From Marisa cornuarietis (Eukaryota > Mollusca > Gastropoda > Architaenioglossa > Ampullariidae): a stretch of 64,000 nucleotides of DNA. The DNA lies in NCBI GenBank assembly GCA_004794655.1, contig SMMW01000645.1:717001-781000 (forward strand), in the 5' to 3' direction. Positions 13,336 through 23,800 of this stretch are shown here, one piece after another. Numbering within the stretch: the stretch's first letter is position 1; each line of letters starts with the position of its first letter. Below the pieces are notes generated by a model. That model searched no databases. It saw only the letters and a list, made by a program, of their open reading frames with translations, and was not told the origin of the DNA. A program made the translations under genes and the position numbers.

Positions 13336-14611
13336 TTACTCTTCATCATAAAGTTCTTGACAGTAATCTCTGCCCCTGGCTTTATCAGTCTCCGCTGTGG
13401 TCAATGTCCTTTGTTTTTTCAAAGGACTTCTGCATTTCGACAACAATTCGTTGAAATGTTGTGCCGTGGCTTCTGAGTTTTTGATGACACCAATCAAGTC
13501 ACCTTGTGCCTTGATGTAGGCAATTAAAGAGTAGACCTTCAGTCCCTCCGAAGGTAGGCTGTGGCAAATGTTGGACAGGAGATTCAAGATCTGTTCTATG
13601 ATGTCTGTCATCGCCTTCCGGCTGTAAACTATCTCGTCCCTTGAGCACTTCTGAAGATGGTCTGTGTAACTGCGGAGATGTGAGTTCAGAAACTGAGAGG
13701 CACAGACGACTTGCAGGATCCTTGGAATACAGTCCCCTTCAAGTTCGCACTTGACGACTTTGTTTAACACATCCAGCAACTTTTCAACGGAATCCACTGG
13801 CATAAAGGCTAAATTCAAGAAAATCTCGAATTCTTCTATGTTTTTTGAAAGCTTAACAACTATTTCTGTGGTGTCTTTAAGACCGTGGAAATAAGTAACA
13901 TTGAAAGCTTTCCTTCGTGACCTGTGGATCATGATTAATCATTTATATTAAAAACTTTATGTATTTTTGTTTAAGAAAATTATTTGTGTTATAATTTTGT
14001 TCAAGCCCAATGAAATATATTTATTTACATAGTTTAATGCAATTTAAATACACAATCTAATGGAGATTGTTTTCACGAAATGTTTGCTGAAAGAATTCTG
14101 TACCTTTAGAAAAAAAAAAGTTACTTATGTTTACGATGTAGTGTTTGTAGAAGATATAGTAACATAATAAAGTTAAACACTTAACTAATTAGTACATTAT
14201 TCTTAATTTGTCAGTAAATAAAAGAACACACGGCAATAACATTTTTACAACGTATTCCTCATTTGAGTTTTAAACTAAGAAAAAATTAGTTGAATATTAC
14301 TATGTATAAATTATTCACAAACCCAAATTGCATGTTTCTATCATTAACACTCAAAGATAGATGAAAGACAAAATCTATGCAAATCTTACTGATAAAATTT
14401 CCTGATATATAAGTTATGCTCTTCGAAATGGAGAACACTTTCTTTTTTAAACGATACGGGGTGTGAATCCTTTTAATTCTTGCATCAGCAACTGGAAAGT
14501 GGCGCTAAAAAGGAAGTATATCTTTTAACTCAACGGGAGCCATCTTCTTGGTTTCACGTTTACAGAAATAATAAACTCAGTTTGGTTGATTGAAATTCCA
14601 GTATCGAGTAG

Positions 14612-14679
<68 letters not shown>

Positions 14680-14853
14680 GGCAATAGCTGAGAAAGTAGT
14701 CTTTACACACCCTGGACTATCTCGCAAGGGAGTGAAATCAGGAAGCTCAGGAGGCGGTGTGGCTAGAGTTGTCTGTGCTGTCTGTAGCTCAATCAGTTCC
14801 TGTCGTGTGTATCTTCGGACAGGATCATTGCGAGTCTGACAATCTGATGCCAT
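13336..14853 (-). CDS. ZNFX1-like paralogue 3, N-terminal domain only
   Basis: Two coding exons: 14853-14711 and 13921-13336. They join in phase 2 and give 243 codons including the stop (242 aa). Exon 1 begins ATG GCA TCA, just downstream of an acceptor (14861-14863 CAG on the minus strand). It carries PPPELPDFTPL, matching [11 protein letters not shown] in the first exon of copy 2. Exon 2 aligns with the second exon of copies 1 and 2, the helical ARM-like N-terminal region of ZNFX1: shared stretches include [19 protein letters not shown] and LLSNICHSLPSE. A stop codon ends the frame where the other copies splice on, so helicase and zinc fingers are absent. It may be a real short protein, perhaps a competitor for N-terminal partners, or a recent truncated duplicate. 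The intact frame and conserved splice sites favour some expression. The function is inference. Confidence 0.75.
14613..14679. repeat. (TTA)n microsatellite in copy 3 intron
   Basis: About 22 TTA units lie in the single intron of copy 3, roughly 30 bases past the exon 1 donor. Such tails often mark the 3' end of a LINE insertion, but no LINE body is recognisable next to it. Confidence 0.9.
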
Positions 14854-15568
14854 TATAGTGCTGCCAGGGAAAGAAGTAAAAGTCAATTTAAGGCAAGCAA
14901 GCACCGACACACACACCGACGCACGCACGCGCGCGCGCGCACGCACACATAGTGTTAATGTGTATGTGTACTTGTCTGAGTTAAAATGTTGACGCACCTG
15001 TTCTCACCCACTCTTTTAAACAAACATCACTCACGAGATATACACCTTTCTTTCGATTTCACTTTGTTCTGTTTAAATTAAGACAGGAAGTGCATTTTCT
15101 TCTCGTTGTAATCCATTTATCGTGAAAACCCTTCCAATGAACCTAAAATAACATTAATGTCAAATAACTCCAACCAAAGATTTTATAAAAAAAATACTAT
15201 CATAATAATTCTCTGCAGACCATTTTATTAAGGAGAGATAAAGCCATCGCCATGGTAGCTTGCAAGACACAAAAACAAGATGCCGACACAATAACATTCA
15301 AGCATTAACACACATATACACACCGTTTATCGTTGTTACCCTCGAGTCCTCAAAGAATGACGTGGGTGACGTGGGAGCTCGATCCTGTCCCGAAGACAAG
15401 TGCAAGTGAGTGTTGTGAAGGAGTTGTGACCAGTGTACCCGCATGTCAAGCTGGGAATACCCGCAAACATTGTTTGCAATCAACGCTGACTCACGGGAAA
15501 GGAACATGGCTAATTTTAGCTCCAACAACTTGATCAACAACAGCTCGAAGGGTTTCTTCAGTGACAAC

Positions 15569-15584
15569 GAAAACGAAACTGAAA
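15569..15584 (-). promoter_or_regulatory. ISRE/IRF-type element upstream of copy 3
   Basis: The plus strand reads GAAAACGAAACTGAAA. The minus (gene) strand reads AGTTTCGTTTTC, an exact match to the interferon-stimulated response element core AGTTTCNNTTTC. It lies about 0.7 kb 5' of the first coding exon. A possible donor for a 5' noncoding exon (GTAACAACG on the minus strand, 15339-15331) lies between. The surrounding block (about 15500-15582) is homologous to 35092-35167 upstream of copy 2. The regulatory role is inferred. Confidence 0.5.
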
Positions 15585-16509
15585 TCATTTTCAATGACTG
15601 AGCTTTACTTACGGTTGGGGATTTGATCTGCTTTGGCACCTGGTGTTTCCATTTCCTCATACCCAATGTCGCTAAAGCATTTATATACACTTTTGTTGTG
15701 AGCTGTAATACACGTAATGCTAACCCACTCAGTTTGTCTTGTTCTGAGTATTCGAAATCAAAACTAGGAATTGTGCCTCAGGTATTCGCCAAGTGGGGTT
15801 AAAGGTAATATTTAACAGCAATGCTCAGCCATTGTACTTGTCCACTTCTGAGAATTCAAAATCGAAAATAGGAATTTTCTCTCACTTCTTGGCCAGTTGC
15901 GGTTAAATTGAATATACAATCTATACCTCAATGCATTAACTAGTCTCATTTTAGGCACTTTTAAATTCTCGTTTCCCGTTATGACAGTACATTTAAGCAT
16001 AGTTGATGCGAGTTCCATACCCAATTTTTGTTTGTGTTTCAAACCAAGCCATCACGATCGTGCAACAACAGCATCCTGACCCGTGAATCTGAGACTACAG
16101 GTGACTTAAGTGCTGTAAGAATGTTCACTTTATTTAAATGCTAGCAAAGGAACTCAACGTTGCCAGGGTGATGTTCTGTTTTCTGTCGAGCTGAGGGGTT
16201 AACACCAACACGTACCCCTCTCTCCCTTCCCACCCCACCCCCTGTCCCTGTCAGAGAGGGGGCTTCTCTCAAATTACGACGATGTGCAGCAGAAGATATG
16301 TTAATGGAGTTATAAGAAAAAAACGTTAAACTATTTTCAGGAGCAGCATACACAAACCAAAAATGTTGCCTTTGAAAAAAAATATTCCTAGCATGTTTAG
16401 TGAGGATCGAGCACACGGCGCAGATGTGCATAAATCTCACACAGGAATACACACACGCCCACGCACACACATATATACACGTATATACACATAAACATAC
16501 ACACATAAA

Positions 16510-16558
<49 letters not shown>

Positions 16559-17385
16559 ACAAAGTGAGTCCATCAGTATTTTTATAAAAGCTGTTCACGA
16601 GAAAACACCATCGTTTATTTCCTCATTGTATCTATAAGCTATTGTTTCCTCGTCAAATATTGCAGTGTATTCACAAGCATTAACAGTTTTACCAGGTATC
16701 CCAGTGCATGAAGGAACAAGTAAAAATATCTTAAACGCATCAGTTTGTGCTTTACAAAGTGATCATGTTATAAAATGAAAGAAGTTCAAAAATGGTCTAA
16801 AGTAAAGTTCAATATAAAAAATAATTTTAAAATTTCAAATGATATAAGGGCTCGAGGATTATCGAGCCAAGATTTCTGCTATTAAACAACACATTTATAT
16901 TTACAACGTAATAGTTGCTATACCAAGGGGACTTAAATGTTAACAGTTAAAAAAAAAGCCACTGAGTAACTGCCAATAACGCATACATAGAAATGGCAAA
17001 AAGGAAGGAATTAATGAAGAGATATTATTTTTTAAATGCCTCACTCAATGCTGGAGCAGTCGTTCGCCCATGACATTAGGGGATCTGTTTTTCGCATAAT
17101 ATTAACAGTCACTGGATGACATTTTGAGCAAGTGAGGAGGGTACACAGCAAGCAAAGATCATGTCAGTAGGGTACACGAATTAGCTCGTACTTATAAAAA
17201 GAAAATCCAGTGGGATTTTACTAGTACACAATATATCTTTATCGTCTACTTCTGGTCACAACAGTGCTGGAAAGTTTCCTATAATGAGAGCTCACATAAG
17301 CAATAAAGTAAACAAAATATGGCTACACCTCTCACACCCATACAGTTACACTCACACTTAAGCCTCCAGCCCACAGCAATGATTA

Positions 17386-17386
<1 letters not shown>

Positions 17387-17444
<58 letters not shown>
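17387..17444. repeat. (CA)n microsatellite
   Basis: About 29 clean CA units just 3' of the copy 2 stop codon. They may lie in its 3' UTR. Confidence 0.95.
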
Positions 17445-17447
<3 letters not shown>

Positions 17448-17778
17448 CATTTGTTCTGTTTAAGAGCTTGTCGCAGTTGGTCTGAAGGTCTTGGTGACCA
17501 AAAAATGCACGTGCTACACTGTCAACTAGCATCACACAAAAGTAGTGCTGTGACCGTAAAATCATTAAGTTTTCTCGAGATATCTTAACACTTCGAATAT
17601 ACATCATATATGTGCACTGCATCAATTCAATGCTATTTACATATAAGTTAATCTTCAAGTAAGGTTTACAAGAACCAAAGTTTTTCCTCCGGGTGCCTCA
17701 CTCCACGCAAGGTGAGTACACAGCAAATACTTCTTTCAAAGGGAGAGCACTGCAGCCTACTGGGCCCCTTCACTACTG

Positions 17779-18810
17779 TCATTCTCTAGCTTGTTCTTTC
17801 ATTATTCTTCTTCTAACATTCCGAAATTGAAGATTTAATAATTTATTTTTTCTGAGATTTTCCTGATGCAATGTTAGGGGTTTAAGATATCGCCATGTGT
17901 CCCAGGCGTAGATGGGGGTTTTACAGGCAGGACAGGGAAGGCTAGTTTCGTATGGAGAAGCCTTTATTTTCTCTTCTACATACTCGTCTAGGGAGGAAGT
18001 TGTAAAAATGTGGCCACATCTCGGCAGCTTCATCATGTGCTCAAAACGCCCCGGAATTCTCTTTCTTGATGCGTTCGGTGGCCAGGTGACGAAGTATTCT
18101 TGTTCGCAACCATAGCAGAAGCAGGCTTCTTTGCACTTGCCCGCGCACTTGTGTTTGCACTTCAGCCTCTTTGAGCATCTCTTCATGCAGGGCTTGCACG
18201 GGTTTGAGCACACTGCTCGGCAAGGCCTGTGAGGACACCCGAAAGGGCAACATTTTAAGCAGGGCTGGCATGGAAAATCACACAAGTAGTGGCACTTTGC
18301 ATGCTTGCACACCACCTCGCAGTTTCTTAGGCAGGGTGAACAGGGGTCACCGCACCTGCCTTCGCACCTGTGGCCACAGCTGGGAAGGGGCTTCAGGCAC
18401 TTTTCTCTACAGTCTTCATGCACTGTTCCTCCAAAACATTTCCCACAAGAGCCAGGACATGCGTGACCGCATTCTAGAGTTGCTTCACATTCACGTGGGC
18501 AGCTGTCTTTTACTGCAACTACATCACAACGGATGATGTTCGTGTGACCACAAGGCCAAGAACGCTCAACCTGGAAATGATATCATTTTATAAAGGAAAA
18601 ATTGAACAGATTGATCGCTACTTAATTTTGCTTGAAGTAAATAATTGAAATCAGTAATTGAAAAATACTAATGATTCAATTCCGTACAAACAAGGGCTCG
18701 TTGGAAGAAACTCTTTGGTAATGCATATGTGTGAAAAAATAAGCCATAAAGATTCAAGACTTAACTCTTTTTTTTACAAAGAATGACTTGAAAGCCTTTT
18801 TAAGGAGTTT

Positions 18811-18897
<87 letters not shown>

Positions 18898-19183
18898 GAG
18901 AGTGCCCCTTCCCTATCCTACCTTTTCACTGCATTCGTGTTTTGCCAGCCTGTAACACGTTCCACATTTGCCACTACATCTGTGTCCACAAGGATTAATT
19001 TGCTGACATCTCTCCTGACACATCGTTTGGATTGGAGTTGTGGAGCATGCAATGGAGATGGTATGAGAACATTCTGGTACAACCTTACTGATCATTCTCT
19101 GACACTTCTGGCATGGGTCACAGCATTTCTGTGGACACTGGTGCCCAAAGTCACATAAAACCTTCGGACAGCTTTCCATACAT
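17779..19183 (-). other. Copy 2 NFX1-type zinc fingers (exons 13-14)
   Basis: Exon 13 (19183-18922) carries one copy of the CSHTISIAC...MCQERC module, then [13 protein letters not shown]. Exon 14 (18570-17779) starts VERSWPCGH and carries further Cys/His clusters ([28 protein letters not shown]). It then has a RING-like tail ([26 protein letters not shown]) and stops at 17779-17781. The NFX1 spacing of Cys and His is visible throughout. Confidence 0.88.
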
Positions 19184-20819
19184 CTGTGCATGGACACGAA
19201 TATATAAACTTTGTGTTATTTTGACAAATAAATATGCTAATTTACTTCTGATAAAATCTATTTAAACTTTTTTGTAAGTTTTTGTCTTATTAGCCTCCTT
19301 GCATCGATTTCAATAATGCATGACAATTTTATCTCATGCTATCAAATTAAACAAGTCTTCATCAACGTGGATTCAATCATATCTAGTTTTAATCTTTCTA
19401 ATGTCCTGCAAGGGCTTAAAGTATTAGAAAATTGAAATCTCACGATTTATACATTTGTTTCATTACTTTATAACTGTTCAAATGACATCGTTAACGTTTC
19501 TTTTTAAAAGTAAAAGGTTGACCTGAGCCTGTTTTAAATGGCTGTCTAAATATCCAGTTCAAGACAAATAAGATTAATTGTAAAGTACTTTAAAAATTAT
19601 TTTTATCATCTCGGAATTCTTCATATGTGTGTTGAGTAATGGATTGCAGTATTGTGATCGAGATGTCTGACCTGTACTCCTCGTGATGTTTGTCAAAGCC
19701 ATGACACAGCAAGGGACAGGTGTGTCCACACTTCAGTTTGGCTCCACACGGCAGCATGCACCCTCCTTCCGGGGACTTTTTGAAGTCCTGTCACCCAGCA
19801 AAAATAATGTATCGACGATTTTTTTAAACTGTATTTATTTAGCCAGATAAGCCAGAACAAACAAATTCTTTAGGGAATTTTTGTTTCAGATGTTTGTACG
19901 GGTAAAGCATAACAGGAAATTGCGTGTCCTTAAATATTAGCAATCTATTTCTGCAAATATGCTTTATGTTTAAGGTTGGTGACCACAAAATAGCTTGGGA
20001 TTAACGGCGACAAAGAGAGTTTCGTTTTAATGAAGACAAAACTTTGTTGTCCGACATTTATTCTATATAATAACGATTTTGAAGATATTTCTCGGCATTT
20101 TTAATAATAGGTACCAACGAAAAGAGTGGGGGTGATCCTCATGTTTGATTTGATTGTGTATGTTGCGCACAGTTTTGTTTGGCATCGCGAGTACCTCAGC
20201 AGAGGCTACCCGTATTTCTCTGTCCGGGTGGTTGTCACAGCAGATGACAAGACTTTTACCGAACTGCCCGTGTTCTGCGGCGGTTGCGACAATCGTCTGC
20301 CACAACTGACTCTTGGTCGACAAGATCCTAACAAAAGAACTCAGTAACATCAAGTCAGCATGTTGTCAACAAATTCAAAGAAAAAATTACAAAAAACGGC
20401 TTCAATAAACAACAATAAAGAAAGATGTGTATTATTCTTCATTAGCATTTGTATGTCTTAAACAGAAGAGCAACTTAGAAAGGCAGTAAATTTATTTAAT
20501 CTAATGGCTATATGTAACGGTTGTAATGATTATAGAGGATATATTCAGTGGTTGTAGTCGATGTAGTGCATAGATCTGCTGGATGTAGTGGGTAGAGCCG
20601 GTGGATGTAGTGGGTAGAGCTGGTAGGTGTAGTGAGTATATCGGCTGAATGTGTGGGAGTAAATCCGGTGGATGTGGGTATATATATATATATATATTTC
20701 TGGTGGATGTAGTGGATATATCCAACGGATACAGTGGGTATATCTAGTGGATGTAACTTGTGAAATTAATTGGTTCATCTAGGGAATGTTATCCTCTTTC
20801 CGTGTCTCCTTTCTTTTTT

Positions 20820-20859
<40 letters not shown>

Positions 20860-23800
20860 TCCTTCTCTCTTTCCTTCAACTTTTCAGTTCCTCCTATTTT
20901 TCCCATTATTTTTTTGTGTCTGTTTCTATTTCTTCTGTTTATATTTTAAGTCTCAACATTTTTTGTTTATAATTTCTGTCTATAATATATGTCTCTACAC
21001 TTTTCCTCTCTATACGTTTTGGCGGTTCCTCTTTTCTCCATCGTACTTTTCAACATGTACAAAATTGTAATTACTGTGAAGTTTAGATACAGAGCTAAGA
21101 TAATCTCACCTGAAGTTTCCCAAGGCATAAAGGCCTATCTTAGCTCGGGAAAGAGCCACACAAACCCGATTGTCGGTCTGCAGAAAACCCACTTTTCCTT
21201 CTTTGTTGCTACGCACCAACGACAAGATGATGATGTCGTTCTCTTCCCCCTGATAGTTGTCTATAGACGTCACACGTACACCTGAGCAGAAATGAAAAGT
21301 TGAATGTAATTAATTGAAAGTAATTATAGTATTCTCACTCTTTCATTGTGGTTTTTTTCAGAGTAAGGTTCACTGTTTGTGCGCATTCATAATTAATTAT
21401 TTAATAACTTTATCACTTACAAAATTTTTGAAGTTCTTTTAATAAAATGTGCACATACATTTTTATTATGTATTTTGCCCTTTGACCTTTATTTAATAAT
21501 AATAATAATAATAATAATAGTGAAGATTTTTATAGCGCATATTCACACTCATAGAGAGCATGCTCTTAGCGCTTAAAACGAGGAAGAGACGTGGACTAAG
21601 TAGACACAGAACAAAGGGGACGAAAGAAAACGACAGTACTGACGAAACAGAAAACATTAAAAGGCATAAAGTAACAGGAACAGAAAAATATAGTGATTCT
21701 GCGAGAAAGATGGGTAAAGTAGCAAGAGGGAAGGGGGCGGGGTTAAGAAGGACTAGCATTGTGCGGACTGTGTTAGGAGTAATGCTCAAGGAAGAGGTGC
21801 GTTTTCAGTGCAGATTTGAAAGATTCAGTTGTAGGAAGGTGGCGGATATGGAAAGGAAGAGAGTTCCATTGTTTTGCAGCACAGTAGCCAAAAGTCCTGT
21901 GACCATATGTTGTTGTTCTGGTGACAGGAACAGTTAGGATACGGTCGTCAGACGAAGAGCGTAGTTGTCTGGACGGAGAGTAAGGGATGAGAAGTTCAGA
22001 GAAATAGTCAGGACAGGAGCCAGCGAAGAAATTAAAACACAGCACAGACAGTTTGTACTGAATGCGAGAACGGATGGGTAGCCAGTGTAGAAAACGAAGG
22101 AGAGGAGTGACATGGTCCCGTTTCCTTGCTCTAAGCACCAGACGCGCAGCAGAGTTTTGTACTCTCTGGAGTCTCTGAATGAGGTAGTCAGGGCAGCCTG
22201 CCAGCAAGGAGTTGCAGTAGTCAAGTCGAGAAAGAACAAACGCACAGACAAGAGTGTTGGTACCGCGTGTAGAGAGAAAGTGACGGATAGCACTGATCTT
22301 ACGGAGCTCATAATAGGCAGACCGACAGACAGATGCTACATGTCTATCGAGTGTCATGTCATCAGTGACAATAAATCCCAGATTCCTAACAGATGACGTG
22401 AAGGTGATGTTGCTGTCGCCCACCTTGATGTGATTGGGCAGACTGACGAGTGAAGGTTGATGTCTTCTTCTATGGCACAAGAGGGCTTCCGTTTTATCAT
22501 CATTTAGTTTAAGCTTGTTTTTTAGCATCCAACCCTTGACATCACTGATACAAGCTTCTATAGAGCTAATAGCAGAGTAAGACTCAGCCGGCGGAGTGGA
22601 ACAGTAAAGCTGCGTGTCATCTGCATAGGATTGATGAGAAACCTGGTGAGACCGGATGCATGATGAAAGGGGCTTAGTATACAGGATGAACAGAACTGGG
22701 CCAAGTACTGAGCCTTGGGGAACACCACAGAAAAGTGAAGCAGGGTGAGATGTCTGACCATCAACTGACACAGTCTGGGTCCTATCAGTGAGATAGGAGT
22801 TGAACCATGAGAGGGCAGGTCCAGAAATCCCGTAGAGGGTGTGAAGTCTGTGAAGAAGCAGAGAGTGGTCTATAGTGTCAAATGCAGCAGACAGGTCCAG
22901 TAGGGTTAATGGAGAGACATCACCACTGTCAAGAGCAGATAATATGTCTGTTGTCACTTTAATAAGAGTGGTCTCGGTGCTGTGGAAAGGTCTATACGCC
23001 GACTGAGCTTGTGGGATAAGATGGTGCTCTTGTAAGTATGCCCAGAGCTGTGTCAAAACTATTTTCTTTATGATCTTAGAGAGAAAAGACAAGTTGGAAA
23101 CTGGACGGTAGTTGTTCAGGACATTGACGTCAAGCGTGGATTTCTTTAGAAGTGGCCTCACCACCGCATTTTTGAACAAAGAATTTGTTCAGCAAAGAAA
23201 TTGCAAATATATTTGCCTTGTAATTTTCTGGTTTACAGTATTTGTGTAACTTCACCAAAGATATTATAGTATTTGTGCACCTTCACCAAGGATAGAACAG
23301 CTCAAAGTTTACCTAGACCAGTCAGGTATCATTGTTATTTGCTATTGACTGTATCGTTTGAGTAAGCTTAAATTTTATAAGGATTATTGTGGAAGAACGA
23401 AAGAGCGTGAATGACGTCAGTTGTTCCGAAGACGTATATGGGTGACGTAAAAAATAAAGGAAATGACGTGAGGGAGAGCACGAGAAGCAGTAGTCAGGGG
23501 GGAGAAGAAAGAGGTTTAGGAGGTGAAAACAAGTAGGGTAGGAATTAAAAAGAAGAATTTGTTGAGTAGGGCATTTGAGTAGGGCGTTCAGGAGTTATAT
23601 AGATCGATTAGTTGAGTAAGTATTCTCTTAGATCTTCAGAAAGGAAGGACTCGAAGGGTAGGGATTCTGTTATTTTAAAGTAATCTAGATGTAAGAATCG
23701 GTTTTTAACTGACTTTTTCATTTTTGTATTTTTCTTGTTTTCTTTTTTTTTTATTCATAATTAGTAAAGCAGATAGATTAGTTAGACAAATCATTCTTTT

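Larger units (their letters stand above)
14861..17778. other. Spacer between copy 2 stop and copy 3
   Basis: Contains the putative promoter and 5' noncoding block of copy 3 (about 15330-15612), CG/CA runs near 14905-14950, CA and CT runs at 16440-16560, and a (CA)n tract at 17387-17444. An open frame at 15298-15690 on the minus strand overlaps the promoter block and is not credible as a gene. Confidence 0.6.
19672..21281 (-). other. Copy 2 helicase end and linker (exons 10-12)
   Basis: Exon 10 (21281-21110) holds motif V ([10 protein letters not shown]) and motif VI (VCVALSRAK). Exon 11 (20327-20195) is the segment with CDNHPDREI. Exon 12 (19787-19672) has the [14 protein letters not shown] stretch that opens the zinc-finger region. 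Exon 12 ends in phase 2 at a TACAG/GTCAGA donor. Confidence 0.88.

Noticed and set aside
15298..15690. 130-codon minus-strand frame upstream of copy 3
   Set aside because: It overlaps the ISRE-bearing block. The homologous block at 35019-35201 does not preserve the frame, so it is promoter or noncoding exon sequence.
21560..21937. Plus-strand frame of 125 codons
   Set aside because: It is antisense to the LINE 3' end and reverse-transcriptase C-terminus.
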